Shown here: piece by piece, positions 31,827 to 45,277 of the stretch | Layout: the number at the start of each line of letters is the position of its first letter | Numbering within the stretch: position 1 is the first letter of the stretch | NCBI GenBank assembly: GCA_033239005.1 | Contig: BSQZ01000011.1 | Coordinates: 1,814,001 to 1,878,000 of the forward strand | Length of the DNA: 64,000 nucleotides | Source: Lamellibrachia satsuma | Lineage: Eukaryota > Annelida > Polychaeta > Sabellida > Siboglinidae | Direction: 5' to 3' | Translations under genes and position numbers: made by a program | The notes under the pieces: model-generated | Databases searched by the model: none | What the model saw: the letters and a program-made list of their open reading frames with translations, nothing else | Told to the model about the DNA's origin: nothing

Positions 31827-33561
31827 TATAAAGGCCAGTGCACACAAGTGATTTTTGTCCGATTTGTCATGATATAAACAGTGCAAGATTCGGTCATTTA
31901 AACACCCTCTTGAGACGGATTAGCAAGGCCAATTTGTGGTCGAATTGGGCTTGACCGAATTTCATTGACAGTAGGTAGCGATTTTGAAGCACTGGCAAAT
32001 CAGCAACCAATGCCAGGTGTATCCATCATAACCTTTCATCAAAGATCAACTCGGGATTAGAGTTACTAGACACATCACTCGTCTAAATCAGCAACCAATG
32101 CCAGGTGTATCCATCATAACCTTTCATCAAAGATCAACTCGGGATTAGAGTTACTAGACACATCACTCGTCTAAATCAGCAACCAATGCCAGGTGTATCC
32201 ATCATAACCTTTCATCAAAGATCAACTCGGGATTAGAGTTACTAGACACATCACTCGTCTAAATCAGCAACCAATGCCAGGTGTATCCATCATAACCTTT
32301 CATCAAAGATCAACTCGGGATTAGAGTTACCAGACACATCACTCGTCTAAATCAGCAACCAATGCCAGGTGTATCCATCATAACCTTTCATCAAAGATCA
32401 ACTCGGGATTAGAGTTACCAGACACATCACTCGTCTAAATCAGCAACCAATGCCAGGTGTATCCATCATAACCTTTCATCAAAGATCAACTCGGGATTAG
32501 AGTTACCAGACACATCACTGCCTAAATCAGCAACCAATGCCAGGTGTATCCATCATAACCTTTCATCAAAGATCAACTCGGGATTAGAGTTACCAGACAC
32601 ATCACTCGCCTAAATCAGCAACCAATGCCAGGTGTATCCATCATAACCTTTCATCAAAGATCAACTCGGGATTAGAGTTACCAGACACATCACTCGCCTA
32701 AATCAGCAACCAATGCCAGGTGTATCCATCATAACCTTTCATCAAAGATCAACTCGGGATTAGAGTTACCAGACACATCACTCGCCTAAATCAGCAACCA
32801 ATGCCAGGTGTATCCATCATAACCTTTCATCAAAGATCAACTCGGGATTAGAGTTACCAGACACATCACTCGCCTAAATCAGCAACCAATGCCAGGTGTA
32901 TCCATCATAACCTTTCATCAAAGATCAACTCGGGATTAGAGTTACCAGACACATCACTCGCCTAAATCAGCAACCAATGCCAGGTGTATCCATCATAACC
33001 TTTCATCAAAGATCAACTCGGGATTAGAGTTACCAGACACATCACTGCCTAAATCAGCAACCAATGCCAGGTGTATCCATCATAACCTTTCATCAAAGAT
33101 CAACTCGGGATTAGAGTTACCAGACACATCACTCGTCTAAATCAGCAACCAATGCCAGGTGTATCCATCATAACCTTTCATCAAAGATCAACTCGGGATT
33201 AGAGTTACCAGACACATCACTCGTCTAAATCAGCAACCAATGCCAGGTGTATCCATCATAACCTTTCATCAAAGATCAACTCGGGATTAGAGTTACCAGA
33301 CACATCACTCGTCTAAATCAGCAACCAATGCCAGGTGTATCCATCATAACCTTTCATCAAAGATCAACTCGGGATTAGAGTTACCAGACACATCACTCGT
33401 CTAAATCAGCAACCAATGCCAGGTGTATCCATCATAACCTTTCATCAAAGATCAACTCAGGATTAGAGTTACTAGACACATCACTCGTCTAAATGCATAC
33501 ATTATGTAGCTATAGCCCAACCAATTAGGACAAAAATCGCTCGTGAAAACCGGCCTTTATA
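31827..33561. mobile_element. TIR element with a tandem-repeat core
   Basis: Left terminus TATAAAGGCC to GATTTTTGTCC (31827-31860) and right terminus GGACAAAAATCG to GGCCTTTATA (33528-33561) are 34-bp inverted repeats with about 7 mismatches. Almost everything between is a 17-copy 88-bp array. TA or TATA flanks are possible target duplications. No transposase, so non-autonomous; family not assigned. Confidence 0.8.
31998..33494 (+). repeat. 88-bp satellite, 17 copies
   Basis: Units start with AATCAGCAACCAATGCCAGG at 31998, 32086, 32174 and so on to 33404. Fifteen are 88 bp; units 6 and 12 have a 1-bp deletion. Diagnostic changes (CTAG/CCAG, CGTC/CGCC) occur in blocks arranged almost symmetrically about unit 9. 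Confidence 0.97.
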
Positions 33562-33659
33562 ACAGATTTATAACAACTCTACTGACAAGGAGACAGGCCT
33601 TCAGACAACACACATACTATTGGTTAATTACCCCTTACCCCTCCCCCCCAGTGTTTCTA

Positions 33660-33761
33660 CTAATGTTTCTCCAGTGCCCTCGTGAGGAGTTCATTCAACC
33701 GCGCCAACATGGTTCGTGGGTCATCGACGAGACCGGCTGCGATCAGCGCATTGTCGTAGAC
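33660..33761 (-). CDS. TRAP1: TRAP1 terminal exon w16
   Basis: [20 protein letters not shown] then [16 protein letters not shown]. It ends exactly as TRAP1 does in other animals. The stop is only about 100 bp from the end of the TIR element at 31827-33561; no AATAAA lies between, only two TATAAA variants (minus strand, about 33557 and 33571). Confidence 0.97.
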   Translation of the reverse strand, partial: VYDNALIAAGLVDDPRTMLARLNELLTRALEKH

Positions 33762-36700
33762 CTGTGGATAACAAAAGTATTAAACATTTATCAAAATGTT
33801 ATTAGTCATGCATTACATATGATATTTTGTTTTTGTATTAAAAAGTATTTGTATTAAAATACTTTTAAAAGTAATACATTGTCACTATGTTTAAATTTAT
33901 CATAATGTTATTAGTCATGCATTACATATGATATTTTGTTTTTGTATTAAAAAGTATTTGTATTAAAATACTTTTAAAAGTAATACATTGTCACTATGTT
34001 TAAATTTATCATAATGTTATTAGTCATGCATTACATATGATATTTTGTTTTTGTATTAAAAAGTATTTGTATTAAAATACTTTTAAAAGTAACACATTGT
34101 CACTATGTTTAAATTTATCATAATGTTATTAGTCATGCATTACATATGATATTTTGTTTTTGTATTAAAAAGTATTTGTATTAAAATACTTTTAAAAGTA
34201 ATACATTGTCACTATGTTTAACTTTATCATAATGTTATTAGTCATGCATTACATATGATGTTTTGTTTTTGTATTAAAAAGTATTTGTATTAAAATACTT
34301 TTAAAAGTAATACATTGTCACTATGTTTAAATACAAATGCTTATTAATTATGCAATATTTAGTGGAATCAAAATTGTAATGGTGGAATCGGAATTGTAAT
34401 GGTGGAATCATAAGGTGGGTTCAGTCGGAATCAGAGTGGGTTCAGTCGGAATCAGAATTTAAAAAGTATGTCGGAATCACTTAAATGGAGTTGACATCAG
34501 TTCTGTATCACAATTATAATAGTGAAGCCAGTTGATATTTGTACGATCTTACAAACACGAAGTTGGACCTAAATCATAAAAAAAAAATCTCAATTATTTT
34601 TAGCCAATTGGGGACAATGTTCTCTATTGTCACAGTCAGTTGTCATTTGTTTCTAAAACAATTCAAATGTTTGTCTGACATTTTGTAAAATAAATAGTTC
34701 TGCTGTAATTACGTGCCCGTTCGATTACTAAATCACAACTGCACCCCTGTATTGGATAGAGCAAATTGCTTGCGTGTGTAACATGTATAACAACATGTAT
34801 AACAACATGTATAACAACATTTTAAAACAACATGTATAACAACATGTATAACAACACGTATAACTGTACCTGGTCAGCGACGAGCTTTGCGAGTGTTGGA
34901 TCAGAGTTTTTGAGACTGTTTAGCTTGCAGATGATTGGATGAGAGAGGTTGATCTCCAGTGTTGGCTGAAGGATGCGATACTTCTCCTCCTCGCTCTTGC
35001 CTGCCAGTGTTGTCTTGAGGAAGTGGCGGGCTGCACCCATCTCTGCCACTGTGATGATACAGGGGTGGGTCTTCAGACGGTCCGTCACCTGCAGACATTC
35101 AGGGTTCACAAGGGAATTAACTTAACATTTCCGACTTTTCCCTGACCAAAAAGTAATTTTCCCTGACTAAATTCACAACAAATAAGTCTGTTTTATAATA
35201 ACCTCCCAGCAGTCCAATCCAACCTTTTATCTCAAGTTAAAATGAAGGTTTAAAAATATGAAATGGCATTTCATGAAGTCACAAAACCTAAAAATTCCAC
35301 CTTTTCACGGGGCGACAAAATTATGTTATCTTCCATTGAAATTAATATTAAAATTCCCTGACTTATCCTTGTCAGACGTTGATACAATATTTCTCTCCCT
35401 GCCTATTCCCTTACCTGTCTAACCACCACTGTCTATAGCCAGGTACTCATTTATGGCATTCCATCAACTGATTCTACAGAGCTCATTTCAAAGGTAAAGG
35501 CACATTCTTATATAGCACGGTATCCAGTCTGCAGGACTGCTCAGAGCGCTTTACACTTCATCCCCTGGCAGACCTGTTCATTCCAACACCAACTCAACTT
35601 CTCTGGGAAGCATTCAGCCATGCTGCAATTACTGTGCAATTCGTTCACATATCCACCACCGTCTACAGAGTTATACAGAGTGAACAGGAGCAACCCGTAG
35701 TGAACAACATTGTCCAAGCTTCGAAACAACAGGAATAGGATTCAAACTCGGGTTCTCTCGATTGAGAGTCCTATGTTCTAACCATTACGCCACCGCGTTG
35801 TTGTGGAAGTTGCACTCTGTGGTATTAGTCCATCTTCCCACCAAGTGCTAAGCTGACTTAGCAAATATGCTACATAGTCCTTATCTTTCTCAGTGGACAA
35901 AGTTTATCCAGCGTCCTGCCGGCTAATTCCCTTTGTTTGAGACAGGAAGACTCCCTACTTGACTGAGGGCCTAGTGTGATGTTCAGCCCAAAGGTTTACC
36001 TAATTAAATGTGTCGCTTGTTATGCTGTTACAGGCACTTGGCAGTAATTCATATGGAAATAACTATTAGTGCACAATATGTTGAAGCGTACAGACTACTT
36101 GACGAAAGATCAATGATAACAACATTTAAAGTTTCACATGATTATTTGAGAGGTTTTTTGAGAAGTAATCATCTGAAACATCCTTATTGTTGATCACTAC
36201 GACTAAATTGTACTTGATAAGTTTTGGTGTACTAATACTTTAGTTTATTAACATGTACTTGTATAGTGAACAGTGCTGCCACCTACCTTTGTTTTGCTGA
36301 TCTTGTTGCCGAGGGTAACAGCCAGCCACCCCATCAAGTCTTCCCCCTCGTTTTTGGACAGGGTTTCTGCTACAGCAATACAACGACATCTCGTCATTCA
36401 CCTACATGCAACATTGCAACTGCATCAATAGACTTGATATTGTTTTATATGATTCCCAGTATTTTTTATACTATAAAGTAGTTTGTGGCTCTCTGTATAT
36501 TCCCTCAAATCTCCGTCAGTTTTGCATGCATGGGAATGAAATTTTTTTGTGTGCATGCCCGGGGGCCCACGGGGATGGGTCATACATTAAACAATGTCAA
36601 ATAAATTTATATATTACACAGGAACCTATGTGGATATTTGAAATAGTCTTGAACATTTTCACTGATACTTGAGCACAATAAAGTTTGATGATTAAGGCAA

Positions 36701-39700
36701 ATATTCCCTGCATGTATTCATACAGTATTTCTAAAAACATAATTAGATTTTAGCACATCATTATTAAGAGATAATATTTATTTTCATATGACTTTATTTC
36801 CTACAATGTTGTTAAAGCCATAGTCATAGCCTTGCCAAAACCTGACTGGGTAGTGCAAGGAGTCATAAGTTGTCATTGGCACTGCCCTACAAGAACTTGA
36901 CTGGGTAGGAGTCAGAAGTTGTCATTGGCACTGCCCTACAAGAACTTGACTGGGTAGTACAAGAACTTGACTGGGCAGTGCTAGGAGTCATAATTTGTCA
37001 TTGGCACTGCCCTACAAGAACTTGACTGGGTAGTGCAAGGAGTCATAAGTTGTCATTGGCACTGCCCTACAAGAACTTGACTGGGTAGGAGTCATAAGTT
37101 GTCATTGGCACTGCCCTACAAGAACTTGACTGGGTAGTGCTAGGAGTCATAAGTTGTCAATGGCACTGCCCTACAAGAACTTGACTGGATAGTGCTAGGA
37201 GTCATAAGTTGTCATTGGCACTGCCCTACAAGAACTTGACTGGGCAGTGCTAGGAGTCATACGCTTTTGCAGTGGCTGCCTTTTTTCTCATGCAACTCAG
37301 CCAGTAGTAAAATAAAATTCCATGATCTGTTTCCATGACTATTATCAATACATGCAAATTAAAGATTAAGGACAGAAGTCCCAGGAGACAAGGTATTACA
37401 TACGCTGAAATCATTCCAGATTACAGCCTTCCGAACTAGAAGTTTACAGAATTTAATCTATGTCTTCACGTGAAATTGTTGCATGGTAGTTTACTTTTTA
37501 CCAAAATGTCAGCATCTTGTTGATAACATAAAACACCATTTTCAAATTCCATGACTTAGTCTTAATAGAATTCCATAACTTTTCAGACCTCAAACATTTA
37601 CTTAGAAAATCCATGACTTTCCAGGATTTCTATGATTTTGTAAAATTGCTTGGTTTCATAGTAAGTTAATTCTTGTACAAATGAACACACACTACATATT
37701 ATTTCCTATGGATCTGAACGACATGGCTGCCCCATCTGACCTGTGACCTTTCAACTCACCTGGTTCTTCAGTTGTAGTTTCAGGCTTGCTGCTTGCAGGC
37801 GCCTCATTGGTTACCTCGTTCTCTATAGACTTGAGGTTCTTGCGGTCGAACTGGGCAAGATTCATCAAGACCAGTTCATCATATGGCTCATAGCAGAAGA
37901 GGACTTCAACGTCCTGCTTCCGCATCGCTTCCATGTATGGGGACATCTCCGCCAGCTGACGACTACAAATCACAGGTCATGTTTCTGAACTTTATTCAGT
38001 CACACAACAAACTTCCACGATACAATAGCATGACATTAATTCAATCGCACCCTCTTGAGAAGTAGTTAGCAGAATTTATTAAGCGTGCCGTTAGAAACAA
38101 GGTGACTAAAACTGCCCAAATTTCAGTATCGAACCCTGGTCCCCTCGACCGACAGTCTGATGCCCTACCACACAGCCCACATGCCTAACTAATAACACGA
38201 CAAGTGAATAGATCACAGTGTGACTTAAAAGATCATATTAGGATAATTATATGTTTTGAGAGAATAATAAAAATGAGTGTGACTAAAAGTGAGTATGATA
38301 AGCAATTTTATTATTAACCTAAAATAATGTATAGTAAGAACTCAATGATATATTACAGAGTGAGTTTGAATTGAGTACACTAGTGTTGTATAATTATTTG
38401 AGGATTATTAAGAATTATGAGATAAGGTTATCATGCAAATTTAGTAAATAGGCATCGAGAAAAATTGGAAAGAGACAGCTCAAGTTGACAATTACAATTA
38501 TATATTATAATACCAGTTAAATGTGATAAAATAACAAATATGACATCTTCTAATAAGCTGAGAGTCACACTCTTCCATTAAAGACAAAAAAAACAGATTG
38601 TTTTTATCTTAAAAACATGTTATATAGTACAAACTATATGACAGACGTGTCACTCACCTGGGGGCCGACAGGTAGTAGATTTCCCGGGCTCCAGCCTTCA
38701 TGCGACTGACGTAGTCATCAAGACTCATCATCTCCCCCGGTTGAAGGGCAGACGACTCAAACCGCAGCAGTTTTGAGATTTCCTCCTACAGAATACACTA
38801 AAGTCTTCAGCATGTGTTTAAAATGAGAAATGCAGTTTTTCTTGCTACATTACCAGACATTCCTGATTCGGATAGTGTTGTTTATTGGTGTCAATGTGGC
38901 AAGACCCCCATGTCCAGCAAATTGTTTGATAAACATCCTGAAATTTTATTATTTATTAACTAGCTTATAAGTAACCATGTCCTCAAAAATCTACTCCAAT
39001 AATAATTCCCTCACTCACTTTTGGTGTCAGTTACTCTTGAAACCAATAAAGATGAACCACTCAAATGAAATGTATTAAGAAACTGAGGATTCCATTTATT
39101 TAACATATTCCCTAGCCTTGATTATCCAAGCTCAGTGCTGAACTGGGCCGCCACTGTTTGTCGCACACATCATCGCCTTTTTACTGTGATGGAAATTATG
39201 TATGCACCAAGATGTCATCTGGGCATTTGGCTTATTCGTAATATAAGAATTAACTTTTATCAGTTTATACGGTGCAATTAGAATTAACTTTAAACTTTGA
39301 TTATATTGAATATAAACTATGATTATATTAAATCAGTAAAAAACCTGAAAAAAATATACAGATGTAATTTTTGCATATAACATTGAAAAGGATACTTTAT
39401 TCCAAAAGTATGTATACAATTTAATAGAACATAAATCTGGCAGTGTAACGGCAGTGAGGCAATCTGAATTAGCATAATAATTAAAGTGGAATCCACACGA
39501 AAAGATCAGAATTTCTTGTGAAATATCGCCCATACCAGTTGTATAAAATCACTATTTATCAAACCAGTAACATAACTCACAACCCAAAACTGATTTGATG
39601 CACGACAAAACCGAATGAGAAAACCTATGCATGCAATGTGACCAAGAAATATGGTTAACTAACCAGAATCTTGCTTTAAATTGCTACAAAATCCAGCTGG

Positions 39701-40475
39701 ATCACCACTTTAGTTCTTGATTTGATGACTCACGAAATAAACAGTTTTTCTGCCACGTGCAAAACCAACCTCATCCAACATGACTTCTTCTCACTCATAA
39801 AAACAAACTTTCGATACAACCCACGTGATAGAGAATCAGATAATGATATTGGAGATAAATTAAGTCATTAGTTGCCATGACATTCAATCGCCACACTAAG
39901 AAATTGCTCTCTGATTAACGATGTTTGCATCAGAAGAAGAAGAAATATCTCTGATTAACGATGTCTGCATCCCATAGGCGAACAGTCTTGCATCTGATTC
40001 TTCTACATTGACGTATCAAGCTAAATTAACAGATTAAATGTGACGTGTTCCGCCTAAGTTAGTGACGCACAATCTAGACAATTAACTGCTGATCCCTACA
40101 AGATTAAATAACAGCTGCAGAACCGAGCGACCAACTCTGTGTGACCTTGAGCAAGGACAAAGGTGAAGAAATTACCAAGCGTTTTTTTCCTGCAGGATTT
40201 TAGGGATATAGCAATTATAGGGATTGAAGCCAGAATGGACATAAATCACTTGCACTGCCACCCATGACATTTTCCGGAAATGATATAAAGTGATGAATCA
40301 TTGCAGTGACATTAGTCCTGAAAAAGTGGCACTGGTCAATATTATCTAGCCTAATTTACTAGAGAATATGTCTAGCATAACATAGCAGTTAGTAAAGAAA
40401 TCTTTCAGAAAAAACACCACAACTACTAGCACAAGATGAACATCAGAGAAATTTGGAGACAAGTGTGTGCGTGTG

Positions 40476-40507
<32 letters not shown>

Positions 40508-42313
40508 TGAGTGCATGCGTGCGTGCGACAAAACGGCCCTGTTGCAACACTGTTTGATATCTACATTTTATCTTTGTTAAGCTGCATTTATCCATTGTGC
40601 CAAACATTTTGCTAATTAAGTACACATGTACATCTGGCTAATTAAGTACACATGTACATATGGCTAATTAAGTACACATGTACTTCTGGCTAATTAAGTA
40701 CACATGTACTTCTGGCTAATTAAGTACACATATACTTCTGGCTAATTAAGTATACATGTACTTCTGGCTAATTAAGTATACATGTACATCTGGCTAATTA
40801 AGTACTAATGTACTTCTGGCCTTTGCTCCACAGGTACATATTTGACGAAAAATTACTGTCACCGAAACATCTTAAATCTTGCATAAATTCATAACAACAG
40901 AATCTTAAGCGTGAAATAATTAATGTGTGATAAAATTATGCCACCAATGTCAGAAGACATCAAAAACAGATGATTGAGATGGATCGTCCACACACTTAGG
41001 AGGGACGGGAACAACACAACAGTAACACTAACCTGGGCCACTGACGGGAAAAGGGAAAGAAAAAGGCCAAAATTAACATGGAGAAGGAAGTAGAGAGGAA
41101 CGGACTGGGATGGAGTTCTTGGAAGATGACAGAGAATGCAGCTAAAGATTGTACAAAATGGAGGAGTTACTACGTAGCCTTATGTACCAACTTGGGCATG
41201 ACGAGGGTAAATAAGTAAAATAATGATGAAATGTTAATTAAATTTTATAGAAAATAACAAAACAACTTATTTCAACACTAACATTAAACTGTCACTCATG
41301 ATTTTTAGATTTAATTCTGGCAACATGTCCCTTTCTTGTGGAAGGTATAAATGAAGTTTTACAGCTGATGTTGTTGATATTGTAACATGAAATACTTCTG
41401 TTCTACATCTGGCACAAGTCTCTCTGAGGCAAACACTTGGTATTTCCTCTGATCTAAGCACCTGTGAAGACAGCCAAAGGGGCCGGTCAAGCTTCTTAAG
41501 TGCAAGTGGACATCAACTGGTTAAGAGACCAGCTGGGGGTCTGTCCATACTAATGATCAGACTAATGACCAGGAGCAGGACTGTCACTCTGGATATGTGG
41601 CTGTGTAGACTTCAAACAGAAGGGTGCATGTTAAATGTTCCTTGATATACAGACCTACCACATATTCAGATGTCCCATATGATTTTCCCATACAGATTTT
41701 TTATTCTAGAAGATATGCTGCCACATCTCATTTAATAGGTATTTGTTTCAAATGAAAATTGTTTAATAAAGCACATATTTTCTTGTGTTCAGCCCTCAAG
41801 TATGAAATTGAATGAAACACTTATAGCAGTTGAGGCACAAATACTTTTTGATGCTAGGGAGATTTCCAGAGAAATCTACAAGATATCGTTTGATGTTGAA
41901 ACTTGACTGAAACAGGAAAGCTATAGTCTTATTAATTTTTTTTATTCATTTATACTATATAAAGAATTTCTAGTCAAAGATATGGATTTCAACTAAATAA
42001 TTGAAGCCCGGACATGTCCAAGTTCCATTCCAGTGCACAAACAACCAGTTATTCTTGTTTGCTACTCCAGAGCAACTCGCGAGCCACCCTATATAGCTGC
42101 ATGCCCATACTGAGTATTTACCCTCTGCTCCTGCTCTGGGGTAGTGACAATGCCCTCACGGAAGAACAGTCCATAGTCCTCGTAGAATTTGAGGTACATG
42201 GCAGGATCCTTCTTTGCTCGCTCAAGGAAGAACTTCAGCAGGCGGTTCGTCAGCACCCAACGCAGCTTCCTGGAACATACCAACCAAAACATGGACATCA
42301 GTCAAGGGGAGGG

Positions 42314-42366
<53 letters not shown>

Positions 42367-45202
42367 CCCCCATTCCGAGGGGGCATGTCACACTGAGAAC
42401 TACCATTTACATGTTATACATTGTGAAGTGATTTTTATCCATCCGTTCGTCCGTCTGCTTGCATTCATATGAATGTACACGTAGATATGCACGCAATCTA
42501 CAAACTACCTTTCTTTCACTAGGTTTGTTGCCGACACACTACTGACCCAATACCCAGCTCAGCTGTCCAATAGAAGTAAGTAGCTAGTCACATTTAAAAA
42601 ACCTGAAATTATTTTTGGTTTTGGATTAATCGTTCTTGCGCAACATCTCTGCAGAGCAACACTGTAAAACAGCTGCCAGTTTGCTTTCTACTACCATGTC
42701 AAAACCGAGTAAATGGGGATTCCAAATAAAAACTATTTAAACTCCCATAAATGTCAAAGCCTAGTAAATGGGGATTCCAAATAAAAACTATTTAAACATA
42801 AATTATAAATTAATTAAATATTTTGTATTTATTTTAACACCAAGGTAGAGTAACAACTAACTGATATAAGTTAGTAGATAGAGGAGTAGTAGAGAGTTCT
42901 TGCATGTGATTTTCTTTTTAGAATTTACAAAATGCGATTTACAGCACGAATGATGAATGAAGTTGTTGCTGTCAGTGGTGGACAGTAGTTAAGGTTAGGG
43001 TTACATAATTACACCAGATGGAGCCACTTTTGTAACCACCTCTCACTACTGTTAAAGATGCTCGCATTCTCAACTGCTTCCTTGAAATGCTACAAACAAA
43101 TTCTAACAGACACTGACTTTGACATTGAGAACATAAAAACTGGTCAGTAAAGGCAGTAATGCTGATACCGATGAAAAGCTGCAAATTCATTCGGCGGAAA
43201 CTTGAGACTTTTTAATTCTGCAGAAGATGGAGACTGCAGCTGAGGCTCAAAGTAATTCTGATTAAACTCTGTCGAGTAGCCACAGAAATAACACAAGGGC
43301 AGACAGAGACAGAGCAGAACATCATTAACTGCTTCAGTGCCAGCCAAAATTGCAATAACTAATAAGAAGTGTCAGGCTTTTTTTAAACAACATGTTGTTT
43401 GTTCTAAACTCTTGAATTTTTATGAGTTTAGTAAGCACATTTTCACCAAGTTAACTATATAAATATTTCTGGAAATCTATTTAATTCCAGATACGTAATA
43501 GTCTGGTAACACAACATGACTCACTTTCACTAACATGTGCACTTTTACTGTCATCCAATACATTTATTCTGGTAAACATACATTTTGGTTTTGGGTTACG
43601 ATTTCAGCTTTATTTTGCACTCAAATGTTTGCAAATATAAGGGTCACTGATATAAGAGCAACAGACCATGTATCTTTTGTAATGTTTAATCTCATTGGCT
43701 AGTTTTCGTCACTGACATTGCTTCCATCCAATGGCAATAGATGTTGCAAAATGGAATTGGTTGTAGTTGCTGTGTACAATAAATTGTAACTTAGGCACAT
43801 ATCATGAACCTTTTAATTTATTTAACATATTCAACATATTTGTAACTCATTTTAAACTTATCTTACCTATTCGTTTTACATAGACAGTACCTTTGAGCAG
43901 ATTTTTTACCGGGAAACACTACACACTATAAATATCTAATTTAATATATATATTTATTACTACATTTTTTATATATTTTATATTTTACATTTTTTATATA
44001 TATTCAATACTACATTTTTGCTGTTTTTTTGTCGTAAATCGAGTACGAGTATCAATGCCAGCTTCACCCCAGACTTCAAGGATAAAGAGGAGACCAACAA
44101 AAACCACTGTCAGAAAGTATTAACAGACAGCAAAGATGCAAGAACAAGAGTCAAGTATATTTAAATAGACAATATCTGGAAGTAGAGAGAAGAGGATTGT
44201 CATTAAAACACCATTCAAGGGGGTGAACCAGGGGTCATGGCAGGGTTACATTGTTTACCCCACCAGTGGTCAAAGTGCTGGCAGTGGACTTCAAAAGTTG
44301 TCCAGCCTGGACTTCATCAAAGTCAACCCCACTGGTCTAGCAAGACAGGGTAAACTTACACACCCCAGGTGCAGGGTGATTAAGTAACTGTCACATTAGG
44401 GAGGGGGTAGATTGGGCTTATTGATTGGGCACTTGCTATGGGTGTACATGAGGCTAATACCATGAGACCAAGAAGGGCGTTTGTCATTATGTCCCACTGC
44501 CCTGATTATGTTGTTTTCACAAGGGGAGGGGGAATAAATCCCACCTACACAGGGTTGGCAGGGGGGTTTCCATCACACCCTACAGGGAGTGATGTAAAAT
44601 TCACTTGCTCCAAGCAATACTCTGGGAATAATTATAAATATAAGTTTTTATATAACGCCCAACCAATCGAGATTGCTCTCAGGTGCTTTATATATCACAT
44701 GCCACCATAACATACAATTATATTAAAAACAATACCAACAATTATTATTCTAAAATATAATCCATGCGTATTTTTTTATAAAAATAGTCCTACCATAAAT
44801 AATATAAATTATAATAAAAAAATTAAATGTAAACAATTATGTTATAATAAAATAATAACAAATGCATATACAAATGTTCACATTAGCATATGTGCTGAAG
44901 ATGTGTTTTTAAAAGTAAATAAACAATGGAAAAGTAGTCAAGATTGGGTCTGACGCTAGATATGAAATGAGGGTTTTACAACACATCAAGGAAATATATT
45001 TTTCATGCAAAGTATAATTTATCAGCAGAACAGAATTAGCATAATCTTTGAATATGCTGGTTTTGAAAATCTCCTTTGATTTCCCTTCATAATGGTTTTT
45101 TTAAAACCAATACTTTGAACATTGAAGACCTTTTTTCATGACAAATTCAACGATGTAGGAGCCTTTTATTTGTTTGGTGATCAAACTGTATCATTTGATT
45201 AG

Positions 45203-45277
<75 letters not shown>

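Noticed and set aside
38105..38192. Functional tRNA gene
   Set aside because: Box A- and B-like motifs exist, but the acceptor stem does not pair and the B box deviates (GGTTCGATACT), so SINE head or pseudogene.
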